Below, in pieces: positions 1 to 11,546 of a stretch of DNA of 64,000 nt. Within the stretch, counting starts at the first letter, position 1. Every line of letters begins with the position of its first letter. The notes under the pieces were generated by a model that did no database searches, was not told where the DNA came from, and saw nothing but the letters and a program-made list of their open reading frames with translations. The stretch comes from Ischnura elegans (lineage: Eukaryota; Arthropoda; Insecta; Odonata; Coenagrionidae), in NCBI RefSeq assembly GCF_921293095.1, contig NC_060248.1, positions 135,854,972-135,918,971 of the forward strand, in the 5' to 3' direction. A program made the translations under genes and the position numbers.

Positions 1-9
1 AGTAGATGA

Positions 10-884
10 GTGTTTTCCATAAATAGTAATCTTAATTTTAGCACTAACGCTCAAAATATTCATAGCCTTAGTATAGTGAAAGAAGTGAAAATAATTCACC
101 AAAACATACGTAGTATGAGAAGGAACTTTGATGTGTTCTTAATACATTTATCTCAGTTAATGTTTAAACCTACTGTAATTGTACTTACTGAAATATGGAT
201 TAGCGAAAGTGAGTTAAGTCTTTACAAAATAAGTGGTTTTAAAATGTTTGCTAAATGCACTGATTACAGTAGAGCCAAAGGTCTCCTTGTGTATGTACTT
301 GAAGAAATTCCTTGTAATTCAATTTCGGTCACACTATCTTCTGCTGATTGTGTATTGTTGACTTAACACTTTGGCTTTATTAATTTTTACTTGTTATGTC
401 TATATAGGAATCAAGGTATTCAGCCTAATCATTTCTTAAATGAAATACAAGGGGTCTTTCACAAAGTTAGTGGTAACCTGGTTATTGTTGGTGATATTAA
501 CATAAATATTTTGGATAATAATCAGGTATCTAATGATTATATTAATTTAATGTGCTCCCAAGGTTTACAAATCTGCTGAAACTTCCAACAAGAATAACAA
601 GATCATCTTCGACTTGTTTAGATCATGTGTTTGCCAGAATTGCGAATATGTATATATTTCAATTACTCACTGAAGTACTCCACCTAGATATAAGTGATCA
701 TTCTATGACTGTGTTTTCTATTGCTCCTATTCATTATCATAGTCAAAACAGAGGTGGTTGTGAGAGTGAGCCCCTTATGTATGGTATAAATTACAATTAT
801 CTAAAACATTGTGTAGCAGGAGTTGGTTGGACTGTGGTTTTTAATGAAAATAACGCTTCCAAAGATTTCGAATTGATTACTTAG
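10..884 (+). pseudogene. LINE APE-type endonuclease domain (broken)
   Basis: Three consecutive open segments in shifting frames (10-366, 391-579, 552-884) make one APE-like endonuclease, which nicks target DNA to prime reverse transcription. Visible motifs are HQNIRS near the start, LTEIW, the GDININ block, a PTRIT segment followed by STCLDHVF, and a terminal SDHSM that carries the expected catalytic SDH. Frameshifts separate the segments, so no active enzyme is made. The start at 10 is only the first Met in the window; the true ORF2 start may lie upstream. Confidence 0.8.
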
Positions 885-984
885 AAGCTTACTTCTTGTT
901 TAGAATTTTCAAGATTTTCTTACAGCACTACTAAAGACTCCAAAAAATTAAAGCCCTGGATGACTAATAGCCTGTTAGCACAGA

Positions 985-1770
985 TTGCCAAAAAATTATT
1001 TATTTAACAAAAGTAGGTGTCATCCAAATAACGTTAGTTTAAGAAATGAATACATTATAAGTAAAAATAATTTGCGAAAGAACTTGAGACAAACTTCAGA
1101 GATTTATTACATGAATCAATTCGAAAAATTACGTAATAATTCCAGAGAACAATGGAAATTATTTAAAGAGCTGTCTGGTGAAGAGGCATCTGGCAAAAAG
1201 TTACTGTCGCTTCTTATAGATAATAAAGTAATAACGGACGACATGACATTGGCCAAGGAATTTAATAATTATTTTATAAGTGTTTTTGAATCAGCAAAAA
1301 TCACGCAACAAGCACGAAAAAGTATTCCAATGAAAGATCCATGTTTTTCCAAAAGTCGGTGTGACTCGTTCTATTTCGATCCTATTGTCCCAAGGGAAAT
1401 AATTAATTTGGTAAATTCTCTTCGCTCTAGTTCATTATGTGGCTTTGATGGAATAAATAGCAATGTTTGAAAATTGATTATTCATGTTATAGCTCCTGCA
1501 TTTACTCATGCATATAACTTAAGTTTCACCTCAGGCGAATTTCCAAACATATTTAAAAAAGCAGTTACGATACCTCTTTTTAAAAAAGGTGATCGAACAA
1601 AAATCCAAAACTATCGGCCAATTTCAATGCTTTCAAACTTTTCAAAAGTCTTGGAAAAGTTAGTTAAGCACCGGCTGCTTACCTTTCTTAATTCGGGCAA
1701 CTATATAGTATTAATCAGTACGGGTTTAGACGTAATATGGGAACTGAAGATGCCTTGACAAAATTTATGA

Positions 1771-1809
<39 letters not shown>

Positions 1810-2778
1810 CGATATAAATGCAAATAGACGCACTGGAGGATTATTTATTGATATAAAGAAAGCCTTTGATACGCTGGACCATGGCATTTTATTACAAAAG
1901 ATGCATGATGCTGGTATCCGTGGTGTAACATCAAATTGGTTTATATCCTATTTGTCTGAACGTACTCAGTGTGTTAGAGTGGGCCTAAAGTATAGTGAAT
2001 TTAAAATAGTGGACACTGGTGTGCCTCAGGGTTCTGTACTAGGACCAATCTTATTCCTAATGTACATAAATGATTTGTGTAGTTTTAAATTTAATGGTCT
2101 TTTGACAGCTTTTGCTGATGATGTCGCCTTAAGTTACAGTGGTTACGACCAAATAAGCATTGCAAATGACGTTCAAAATGACTTGTACTTCATACGTAAA
2201 TGGTTTGATTATAATGGGCTTGAACTAAGTGAAAAAACCAAATTTATGTTTTTTGATCCTAGCAACTGCTATGCAATCAATCTTAATTTATGTTACCATA
2301 ATATAGACTGCCTAAAGCAGAACTGTAGTTGTCTAATAATTGAGCAGGTCAGCAGCATAAAATATTTAGGAGTAACATTTGATAAATACTTGAAATGGTA
2401 TCACCATATAAATGATTTAGTAAGAGTCTTACGATATTATGTATCGAAGCTGTATTTTATTCGACATAAGTGTCCTTACTATTTTCAAGTAATATTGCAC
2501 AACGCTTTGGTTGGCACTAAGTTAAGTTACGGTTTGATATGTTGGGGTGGTGCCCAAAAAACGGCATTGAACCCTGCAGTGGTACTTCAAAAAAGTTAAT
2601 TAGGTTAATTGCCAACAAAAATCGTTTTGAGCCTTCTTACCCCCTATTTGTTAGTCTTAAGTTATTGCCATTAAGGTACATGTTTGTTTATAAAACTTTA
2701 AAGTTATTCTTTTACGAAGTGGTAGTTTTCCAGCAATTTCTGGATCCGAGCATGGTTATAACTTACGTAGGAATGTAA
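985..2778 (+). pseudogene. LINE reverse transcriptase and C-terminal region (broken)
   Basis: Segments 985-1470, 1474-1758, 1901-2599 and 2539-2778 together cover the linker, RT fingers and palm, and the C-terminal part. Readable blocks are SSLCGFDGI, the IPLFKKGD and NYRPISML pair, GLFIDIKKAFDTLDH (first catalytic Asp, about 1835-1880), GVPQGSVLGP, and FADD at 2111-2122 (the catalytic pair, intact). The C-terminal LIRLIANKNRFEPSYP is typical of the CR1/L2 group. A stop lies at 1471-1473, and a TA microsatellite shifts the frame between the RT finger and palm blocks. Catalytic residues survive but the protein cannot be made whole. Confidence 0.85.
1774..1809. repeat. TA microsatellite inside the RT frame
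   Basis: About 18 TA units lie inside the RT coding region. The codons before it (ending ...KFMTNIY) and after it (YNDINANRRTGG) are good LINE sequence but lie two bases out of frame with each other, so slippage in this repeat alone accounts for the frameshift here. Confidence 0.9.
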
Positions 2779-3269
2779 ATTTTCTAGTTCCCTAGCCTAA
2801 TCTTTCTTTATTTAAAAGATCATTTCTTTATTTGGGGCCGAAGAATTTTAATAAATTACCTTGTTTGATCAAAGAGTTAAAGAGTATAAATAAGTTTTGT
2901 AAAAAGGCCAAAGATTGGTTGTTGTCCCATGGTGATATGGATGGTCTTTTTGATGTTTGTGAATAATATACATATTATTATATATTATTTTTATATTGTT
3001 GTGAAAGGAGGAAAAAGAAATTAATTTTGTTCTGTCCACATATTATACTTTATTCTTGCTTATTGTAAGTTATTGTATCATATATATGTTTCATAGTGAT
3101 AATGTTTCAAAAAAATTATATATACTTTCTTTTTGTTTCTGGTCTGCCGTGAAATTAATTTTTTTAAGATGGTAGCTCCCATGCTGGTTTTTAACCATTG
3201 GAGCAACCTAAAGCTCCATTTGTGTTGTCCTGTTAAAAAAAGTGTATATTTAAGCTTGGAGTATTAAAT

Positions 3270-4265
3270 TCAATTCAATATCATCGTAGACGTCTTCAAC
3301 TTCTTCATCCTTGTAGCCTATTGTAGGTATGTAAACTTGTACCATTACGGTATCTACTGGCTAAGTTTCTATCTTTACAATGACTATCCTTTCATTTTAT
3401 TGTAGGAAGCTTTTCATATGCATTCCAGCACTCTTTCTGAGCCTTAATCCAACCCCAGTATTACCGTTTAGAGACCCTGTGCATATAATCCTATAGCCTC
3501 CACTCCCTCCTCAGGCCACTTCATTTCGCTGATTCCTACCACGTCGATATCCAATCTTTACCGTTTACAGATCCTGTGTGTATAATCGTCTCCCTCCTCA
3601 GGCCACTTCATTTCGCTGATTCCTACCACGTCGATATCCAATCTTTGTATTTCCACCTTAAGGTTTTCTAGTTTACCGCAAATCATAAGTGATCTCACGT
3701 TCCATGTACCTATCCTCGAAACTTTATCAGAGTTGATCGATGTACCCTCTCGGGTAGTCCCCGCCCGGAGATCCGAATGGGGGACTAGTTTACCTCCGGA
3801 ATATTTTACCCGAGAGAATTCCATCATGTTAGATAATTTAAATTTGGACAGGCTGCGACGGGATGATAATGTGGTGGTTTCCCCTTGCCTTCTACATCGC
3901 AGTACTGCAGCCGTTAAAGTAAATGTTACCACACCTGAAGTGAAATGAGTGTCGCTGTACTAACCACCGTGGTCTCCACCTTCATTCATATGAAGAAGAG
4001 CTGCTGCCCTCTCCCCCGGGTGATGTAAGGTATAATTGTTGGCGGCCTCCCGTCGCCAAGTCATTGCATCTTCACAGGTTTAATGTATAATTTAGTTGGC
4101 CTATCTTATCCAGGGATAGACCTGTATAACCTCATAATGCCGCCACTTTTGTCCACGACTTCTTATTCGACAAGTAATTACACCCGCTTATATCGCGGCA
4201 AACCTTTATATCGACAGGTTGATCCACCCGGTGGACGCACACGGTGGTCAGCCGCGAGAATTTGA
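3270..4265 (-). mobile_element. RTE (BovB-like) 5' end and endonuclease start, minus strand
   Basis: Read on the minus strand, 4265 to about 3935 resembles an RTE 5' UTR. From about 3720 downward the endonuclease begins with GTWNVRSL, then GKLENLKVEIQRLDIDVVG and ISEMKW. It continues, with stops, to a VYIPTIGYKDEEVEDVYDD-like segment at about 3275-3335. The open part is 3558-3932 (124 codons). The element is cut at about 3270 by the neighbouring LINE. An internal tandem duplication (3464-3646) repeats part of the endonuclease. Same superfamily as the two RTE copies further right, but in reverse orientation. Confidence 0.8.
3464..3646. repeat. Two-unit tandem duplication within RTE endonuclease
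   Basis: Unit 1 is 3464-3559 and unit 2 is 3560-3646. Both begin with ACCGTTTAsAGA-like sequence and share an identical stretch of about 57 bp (3503-3559 and 3590-3646, offset 87 bp, a multiple of three). The unit encodes the LDIDVVGISEMKW region on the minus strand, so the endonuclease has this segment twice. Confidence 0.9.
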
Positions 4266-6445
4266 AAATATTAAAATAAAATAAAATTAATCACAATAAA
4301 ATAACTGAATATTTAGGTGAAAATAATACTGCATGAAATTTTTTATAGAAAAATTCCTAAATTATATGTTGAATAAAAAAAAATAATTGCTGGACCTGAT
4401 GACGTCGCAAAGCCACGACACAGATCGCGTGAAATTCACAGTTATTGTATTTACTCTGAAGCATTGGCGCCTATTAAGTATTTTTTGTGAAGTGGCGGTG
4501 AACGGATTCCAAACCGAGTGCTGAGCCTCGAAGTGAGTTCTCGAACGCAAAGTGAGTCACTCACCATCGCGTTGTCTCATCTCATTCGGCGGAAAGCAAA
4601 ATAAATGTGGACAACTCACCGATACGCCCATTTCAGTTTGCAGCTGTCGTCCCGAAAATGGACTAGCCCCGCGAAAAATGACCCAACGTGCGATTTCAAG
4701 AGTGCGTGCGTGTGAGAGCCCCCGAACGCACGCACCGCCCCGAATACGGACATCCCCAAGGCGAGACCACGCACGCGAAGGACACGCCCCGCTTTGCCCC
4801 TGCGGCCGCTTCTCAATCGCTTTGCAAAAGTGTCCACAGCATCAAAGCAATCCATTCATTCTTAATGTTTACAAATATTGTTATCCCTATCGCGAGGAAT
4901 AGCATTTCATCTGTCCCATTACCGTGCACATACATTTCAGTAGCGTCATTTGGTGAAATTGCTCATCTCAAAGTTCAGAAAAAATATTAATTTGAAATGT
5001 GTGACATCATCTGTTGTCCCACCGTGACGAAAAAGGTCATCCGCATCACCTACTTTATTTAAGGTTATTTCTCCGAGAAATTCGGACATATCTGCGCAAC
5101 AGGGATTCGAGTGGCGACTTTGGTGAAAACACTTAAACGCAACGCGATGGGTGAGAGCGTATCTAGGAGGCGACTTGAGTATCCCTTACTGCAACAATGG
5201 TGGCCGTCTCCTTAATGGGAGCACCATGATGGCGCGCCGCGCACTCCTTGGAACGCAGGTGTGTCGCCAGGTGGAAGGAGGGAAGATGAGGAAGAGCGTG
5301 GGCGGCGAAACGTCTTTTTATTGCCATCTGCCGGACGAGTGGGGTGTCCGTGGTGATCGGGGGAAGAGAGAGTCCTGACTCACAATATCGATTAATAAGG
5401 TATTCCGACGCGAGCGCTTTCGTTTTTATTTAAAAAGCCCTTGCAAAGAATCCTATCGGGACGGCACTAGAAACTACGTCCATGAGTCATCGCATGAAAA
5501 AATGACCTGCTTCCCAGAAATGGATTTTATGCATCGGCAGGTACGACACATTTGCAAATGGCAACTGAATCTCAACTCATCAGAAGGTGAATGCATTTTG
5601 GTAAAACAAGGCATTCTGACGGAATCAGAATCGTTTCCCAATACTCTTATATGTCGTCACCGAGTGATTACATCGATGTGCCGCAGAAAATAAAGCAACG
5701 CCTTTTGACCGCGCGAAATTCATTTGACGCAATTACTGAAATCAATCCCTGTTACTGGTGTAAAAGTGAAGTGGTTTGCCCCTTATTTCCTCGGAAATAT
5801 CTCCCATTAGAATATCATCCCGCCGTTTCGAAGCAGCGTTTCTTTCTCCAGTAACTCTTTTTAAATCTCTATTAACTGGCAAAGATTTGCGGATCTCTAG
5901 AGTCTGGAATTTAAACAACTAAATAGCAATAGTTGTAACACCTCACGTGTTGGCCAGTCAGGAAGAAATTTCATAGCCTGCACAAAATAACGATTGAAGG
6001 ACTTCAATAAAGAAGAACATCTTTTTGCGAAAAACCTCCTTTATGCTAAAAATACAAGAGATTTTTTTCATACAGACCCTAAGAACTGCAAATGGACGCT
6101 CTTGAAAAAATGGAAATTGGACAAAAACTCTAACACAACCCTCTGAAATCACAGCCTATTCCAAAAGTGCTCCTTTCTGTGTCACTTTATTCATGCGAAA
6201 CCAAAATTAAACGTAAACGTCCTATAACCACTCTTACCTATGCTAACGCAATAATGGCAAAAAAAAACAAAAATTCTGCTGAGTAAATGGACTTGATGAA
6301 GTGGTGAAAGTGTTTTTGTAGCAAATGTGTAGGCATTTATAAAATTGGATCCTAGAATTAGGATGAAGTTTTGGAGTTAAATAAATGTGATCAGTTGAGT
6401 TGAAGCGTGATAAATTCAGAGGACAATGAAGTATTTCAGCGTCGA
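4266..6445. other. No recognisable gene; locally GC-rich
   Basis: No family was recognised. 4490-4830 and 5150-5360 are GC- and CpG-rich compared with the surroundings and carry short overlapping ORFs on both strands with skewed, arginine- and proline-rich translations. These look like composition effects; a promoter or first exon cannot be excluded but nothing supports it directly. Confidence 0.4.
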
Positions 6446-7136
6446 TACCTCGTCCATCGTCGTCCGCGAAGGTCAAGACGGAATAATAACTGGGAAATAT
6501 GGCTTAGATAACCGAAATGGAAGAGGAGAAAGGCTACTTGAATTCTGCACGGAGCACAGGCTAGTGGTTGCGAACACTATTCAAAAATCCACTGCGAAGG
6601 AGATACACGTGGAAGATGCCAGGAGACCTTAGAAGATTCCAAATCGACTACATTCTAGTGAAACAAAGATTCAGGAACCAGGTGAAGGACTGCAAAAGTT
6701 ATCCAGGAGAAGATGTCGATAGTGACCATAACCTAGTTACGATGAAATGCCACCTTAAATTTAAAAATTGAAGAAAGCCGTAAAAAATGCATGGCAGGTT
6801 GAAAAATTGAGGGAGGTTCAGCATCAACTGGCTTTTAAAGAAGCTGTAGAAAAGAGAATAGGAGAAGATACGACCAATAAACTGGTAGAAGAGAGTTGGA
6901 AAACCATAAGAAGCGGTCTGGAGGCAGCAGCTGAGGAAGTTCTTCGTAAAAGAAGATTCGTCATGAAAAAACCATGGATCACGCAGGAAGTATTAGATCT
7001 CATTGAAGAAAGAAGAAAATATAAGACTGCGAAAACAAAGGAAGGACAAAATTGTTACAAGAGAATAAGGAACGAAATATGTCGAAAAGCGCGGAAAGCT
7101 AGAGAAACGTGGATGAAAAATATTTGTGAAACGTGA
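6446..7136 (+). pseudogene. RTE-1 endonuclease C-terminal half and linker
   Basis: Segments 6426-6632, 6568-6771 and 6768-7136 are consecutive parts of one protein. The motifs are GRGERLLEFC, then RRRYTWKMPG, FQIDYILVKQRFRN, and DSDHNLV with the catalytic SDH. A lysine- and arginine-rich linker follows (KPWITQEVLDLIEERRKYK), as between EN and RT in BovB-like elements. One frameshift separates the first two segments and a stop ends the EN part at 6769-6771. The DWNA block is missing because of the 5' truncation. Confidence 0.85.
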
Positions 7137-7246
7137 AAAACAATCTTAAACATGGAAAAGTAGAGGCCGCCTATAGGATGGTGAGGAACCACTACTAGGA
7201 AAGGGGCGTAAGATGTAATACCCTTAGATACAAAAACGGAGAACTA

Positions 7247-9080
7247 ATGATTGAAAACAAAGACAAAGGGAAGAGACGGAAAGAATATTTGGAAGATTTG
7301 TACCAAGGAAGCAGCCTAAGAAAGATTTCTATCGAAAACGAGAGGGAAGTGAATGCCGATGACATGGGAGCCCCAATTCTAAGTTCAGAATTTGTTGCGG
7401 CTGTAAGAGACCTTAGGATAAATAAAGCGCCTGGCATTGATGATATTCCTGCAGAACTAATTAAAAATTCAGGAGAGAAGACGTTGAACCAGCTATACAA
7501 AATCATTAGTGAAATGTATACGACAGGTGAGATACCAAAGGACTTCGAGAGGAACATTATAATCCCTATTCCTAAGAAGAAAAGAGCGGAGAACTGCGAA
7601 GATTTTAGTACCATAAGCTTGACTACTCATGCGTCGAAGATACTGACAAGGATCATCTATGGAAGAATAGAACGAAAAGCAGAAGAGTACGTGGATGAGG
7701 ACCAATTTGGATTCAGAAAAACAAAGGCACAAGGGAAGCAATATTGGCCCTAAGACTGCTCATAGAGAAGAGAATGGAAAAGAACAAGCCAACGTTCGTT
7801 GCGTTTGTGGACTTAGAGAAATCATTTGATAACGTGGATGGGAGCACAATGCTTGGAATCCTAAAGGAAATTGGGGTTCTTTATAATGACAGAAGAATCA
7901 TCCACAGTTTATACAAAAACCAAGTAGCCGTGATAAAGTCAGGGCCCAGCTGTGAAGAAGCAAGAATTAAGAAAGGAGTGCGACAAGGCTGTTCATTGTC
8001 ACCCGTAATTTTCAACGTTTACATTGAGAAATCCATTAATGAAATCAAAGAAAAGGAATATCCATGGGAGTGAATATCCATGGAGAAAAAATTAGCATGC
8101 TAACATTTGCCATCCAAAGAATCATCCACAGTTTATACAAAAACCAAATAGCGGTCATAAAAGCAGGGCCTAGCTGCGAAGAAGCAAGAAATAGGAAAGG
8201 AGTCCGACAAGGCTGTGCATTGTCACCCGAAATTTTCAACGTTTACATTGAGAAAGCCATTAATGAAATCAAAGAAAAGGCTTTGGGAGTGAATATCCAT
8301 GGAGAAAAAATTAGCATGCTTAGATTTGCCGATGACATAGCCGTTATAGCAGAAACAGAGAAGGATTTGAAAGATATTCTGGTTAATATGGGTAGGGTAA
8401 TGAGTAGATATCAACTGAAAATAAGCACGAAGAAAACCAAGATCTTAGTATGCAGCAGAAGAGAAGAAGTCAAGACCAACATTAAAATAGGGAGGCAAAA
8501 ACTGATAGAGGTGGATGAATTCTGTTATTTGGGAAGGAAGATAACTAGTAACGGGAGAAGTAAGAAAGAAATTATCAGCAGAATAGCCCAGGCGAAGAGA
8601 GCATTCCACCAAAAGAAAGACCTCCTCACAGCGGGAAACTTAAATATGGAAGTAAAGAAACAATTTATAAGAACCTATTTTTGGAGTATGCTCCTATACG
8701 GAAGAGAGGCATGGACAATGACCGCAGAGGGGAAAGCAAGGATAGAGGCCTTCGAAATGTGGTGCTACAGAAGAATGATGAAAATCAAATGGATGGACCG
8801 AGTTAGTAACGAGGAAGTCCTAAGAAGAGTAGGAGAGAAGAGAAGCCTCATGAAAACCTTAACAAGAAGACGGAACAACCTTATAGGTCACATCTTCAGG
8901 CATGATTGCCTGATGAAGACAATCGTCGAAGGACAAGTGGAAGGCAGGAACGGAAAAGGAAGACCCCGAACAAAATATATGGAACAAGTAAAGAGAGATG
9001 AGAAAGAGAAGAAATATGTAGGTGTGAAAAGATTAACTGATAGGAGAATAGAGTGGAGAGCTTCGTCAAACCAATCCTAG
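7247..9080 (+). pseudogene. RTE-1 reverse transcriptase with duplicated palm segment
   Basis: Segments 7247-7753, 7744-8073 and 8064-9080 read NKAPGIDDIPAELIKNSG, IIPIPKKKRAENC, DQFGFRK, FVDLEKSFDNVD (first catalytic Asp), then KKGVRQGCSLSP and its duplicate RKGVRQGCALSP. FADD follows at 8325-8336, and then the long RTE C-terminal region (YLGRKITSNGRSKKEI, EAFEMWCYRRMMKIKW, GRPRTKYMEQVKRD). The last segment alone is 338 codons open. The first motif copy breaks off just after the Phe-Ala of FADD, where the second copy starts in another frame. Confidence 0.9.
7893..8340 (+). repeat. 224-bp direct tandem duplication in RTE-1 RT
   Basis: 7893-8116 and 8117-8340 are homologous at an offset of 224 bp. 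They differ at roughly one base in ten, for example in the bases encoding QVAVIKSGPSCEEAR versus QIAVIKAGPSCEEAR. 224 is not divisible by three, so the duplication shifts the frame; the ORF ends at 8073 and resumes at 8064 in the new frame. Confidence 0.95.
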
Positions 9081-9107
9081 GATTGTTGACCAGTGATGAT
9101 GACATCG

Positions 9108-10015
9108 TCCATAACTCTGCAAATAGTCCAAGTCTGTTTTCTCTTTTGTTCCCAGCGAAAATGGATGACTCCTGGCTCTTTTTCTTTAGAATAGTTTCAT
9201 CGGCATAATAAAATCACTTTATTTAAATTAGCATGAGCCCTGGCATATAGGTTTTTACCAGAGACATGGGATAGGATTAGAGGACATTCAGGATAACGAT
9301 GTTTCGGTTTTGCAGGTGGTTAGCGTTATTAATGCAAGAATTCCACGTCGATGCTTCCGTAGCGCCTTTTCCATCGGCCGCGTGGATCAGTCTTCCCCAC
9401 GAGGTCATTTAATTTTCCGAATAACTCAGTCGTTTTGGGAATAAATAAGCTTCCGATACGCCGGCAGGCATCCTACCAGCGTATGCAACCACGCATAACA
9501 GTGCGCCAAAATGGTGTAGTTCAAAAAGGAGTTTGGGATCGCACGAAAGACGGAGTATATTAAGAAATGCTTTAGCGTAAACTAAAATGTCTTTGCTGCA
9601 ATATTAAAGGAAAAGTCTTTTGCTATTTTATAAATGTACTTATTCAATATATATAAGCTAAATAATGAAAAATCTGCATGTAAAAAATAACAATTAAGTG
9701 AAGGATAATGAAATTTATCGCCACTTCTGAATGCGACAAAATTTCTATTCCTTCCGTATTAAACAATTTTTTTGGCTCTGGCTAGTATTCCATAAATCTC
9801 CGTTTCCGCCCGAGATTTTTTCCCTCCGCGCGCAAGGAGACGGCAACGCGAGAAGCTCGGCTCAGCGGCGTCATTGTATATTTTCGTAAGATAATAACTC
9901 CCTTCAAACATAACACAAGTATATGATTTTTGCACTAAAAATGACTTTGTAGTTTTCTTCAAATTTGATACGCAGCCTATATGGATCTATGACGTAAGAA
10001 ACGTAAGTTAGTAGG
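9108..10015. other. Spacer without recognisable features
   Basis: Between the RTE-1 3' end and the RTE-2 5' UTR I see no conserved coding signal. 9800-9870 is briefly GC-rich. Confidence 0.4.
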
Positions 10016-10390
10016 CGACTACCTTTTACCTTACAAAAATCCGCGGTGAAAAGACTTGCGCGTTCCTATGACCCCTAGAGCTGCACTGGCGATTCCCGGT
10101 AGGGCCACCCATGCCAGATAGGTCGAAGGGTTGGAGCCCGACGAAAGGTAGTCCACGTGTTGGTGTCACGTGAAAAACACTGTTGGAATGGAAGTGGGAA
10201 ACCCTACCAACTATCTCTTCCCTGAAAACATGGAGTACAACCAAATGAGCCTCGGTATCTCATCGCCCGGGACCCGTCCACAAGGGCGGGTGTCGGGCAC
10301 GGCAGCGAGGTCGGCAAGGTCCTCGGGGTCGTCAACATACGGATTCCTTGCAGAGACTTATCATCATCATCGTTAGCAGCAGCAGCAGCA

Positions 10391-11546
10391 ATGAAGAAGG
10401 AAGAAAAGAAGACCAAGAAGATGGAGAAGAAATCGATTATAAACGTAGGGACGTGGAATGTGAGGACTTAATGAGGGAGGGGAAGTTAGAAAATATCAAA
10501 AGGGAAATGGATAAAGGGAGGATAGATATCTTAGGATTATGCGAGATGAGGTGGAGGGATGGGGGGACTATTGGAGTGATGGTTATAGGGTTATATATAG
10601 TGGAGGGGAAGAAAGCCAGCGAGGGGTTGCTTTAGTATAAAACGGGAACATGGGTAAGCGTGTGGTAGGTATAGACCAGGTAAGCGATAGGACTCTGGTG
10701 GTAGAAATGGAGGCGCGGCCCACCAACCTCGTGGTGGTCCAAGTTTACATGCCCACTAGCAATCATAGGGAGGAAGAAGTAGGTAAGGTGTATGAACAGC
10801 TCGAGGAAATTATTAGAGACACACCGGGTAAGAAAAATCTGGTAGTGATGGAGGACTGGAACGCCTCAGTCGGGGAAGGGAGGGATGGAAACGGAATAGG
10901 AGACTTTTGATCAGGAATTCGGAACGACAGGGGTGATAAATCAGCAGAATTTTGTAAGAGAAACAAGTTATTCATCACAAGCACATGGTTCAATCATCAT
11001 AAAGGGCGAAGGTACACATGGAAAAGTCCAGGGGATGTGGGGAGATATCAAATAGACTACATTATGGTAAGACAGAGGTTTAGGAATAGTGTGAAAAACT
11101 CGCGCAGCTTCCCCGCAGCAGATGCGGATTCAGACCACAACCTACTACTTATGAAATGCAACGTAAGATTCAAAAGACTCATGAAAGGCAGGAGGGTGAG
11201 AAAATGGAATGTAGAAGCGCTGAAGGGGAGTGTGAGGAGAGAATACCAGGAACTAGTGGACATTAGTATACGGGAGAGTGAAAGTACGAAGACTGATGAG
11301 GAAAGATGGGATAATATTAAAACGGGAATAGTCAAAGCGGCGAAGTCAATTGGCTACGTTGACAGCGGAAGAATAAAGAAGCCTCGGGTTACGGAGGCAA
11401 TGGTAAAAGAAATGGAGGAGAGGAGGAAGTGGAAGAACGTGGACACAGAGCAGGGCAAAAGAATGTATAGGGAGCTAAATAATCGATTACGACGTGAAAA
11501 AAGAGGGAAAGGGAGGGTTGGTGAAAAAGACAGTGTGAGGAAATGA
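10391..11546 (+). pseudogene. RTE-2 endonuclease and linker (broken)
   Basis: From the ATG at 10391 the frame gives a lysine-rich leader and then the endonuclease start (GTWNVRT, about 10448). A frameshift falls near 10471, after which MREGKLENIKREM and LGLCEMRWRDGG follow in the next frame. 10650-10910 carries RTLVVEMEARP, VQVYMPTSNH and EDWNASVGEGRDGNG; the usual GDWN is EDWN here, so a metal-site residue is altered. A TGA ends the segment at 10908-10910. 11037-11546 resumes with RYQIDYIMVRQRFRN and DSDHNLLLMK (catalytic SDH) and the basic linker. Confidence 0.85.

Larger units (their letters stand above)
1..3268 (+). mobile_element. CR1/L2-group LINE, broken, runs in from the left edge
   Basis: The plus strand carries an APE-type endonuclease, a linker, a reverse transcriptase and a C-terminal region in the order expected of LINE ORF2. 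The reading frame is broken at least five times. The 3' UTR (about 2780-3250) ends in short ATTCA-type repeats near 3268, which is where a minus-strand RTE element begins abruptly, so this LINE probably inserted into that RTE. ORF1 would lie left of the window or is missing. The group call rests on the GVPQGSVLGP and FADD blocks and on the short C-terminal region; the exact clade is uncertain. Confidence 0.85.
6446..9107 (+). mobile_element. RTE-1: 5'-truncated BovB-like RTE retrotransposon
   Basis: The copy starts inside the endonuclease (about 6446, at the VVREGQDG block) and runs through linker, RT and C-terminal region to a 3' end near 9107 with TGATGATGACATC-like repeats, as in RTE elements. 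Truncation at the 5' end is usual for LINE insertion. Compared with RTE-2 it is less GC-rich and keeps an intact FADD. The reading frame is broken several times, and a 224-bp direct duplication crosses the palm region. Confidence 0.9.

Noticed and set aside
3733..3948. 71-codon plus-strand ORF
   Set aside because: Shadow of the RTE 5' region on the opposite strand.
4552..4990. Possible host exon in a GC-rich block
   Set aside because: Overlapping ORFs on both strands, Arg- and Pro-rich, with no recognisable domain.
10348..10635. 95-codon ORF as a gene start with a CAG repeat
   Set aside because: It is the frameshifted RTE-2 endonuclease leader; the CAG run belongs to the RTE 5' UTR.
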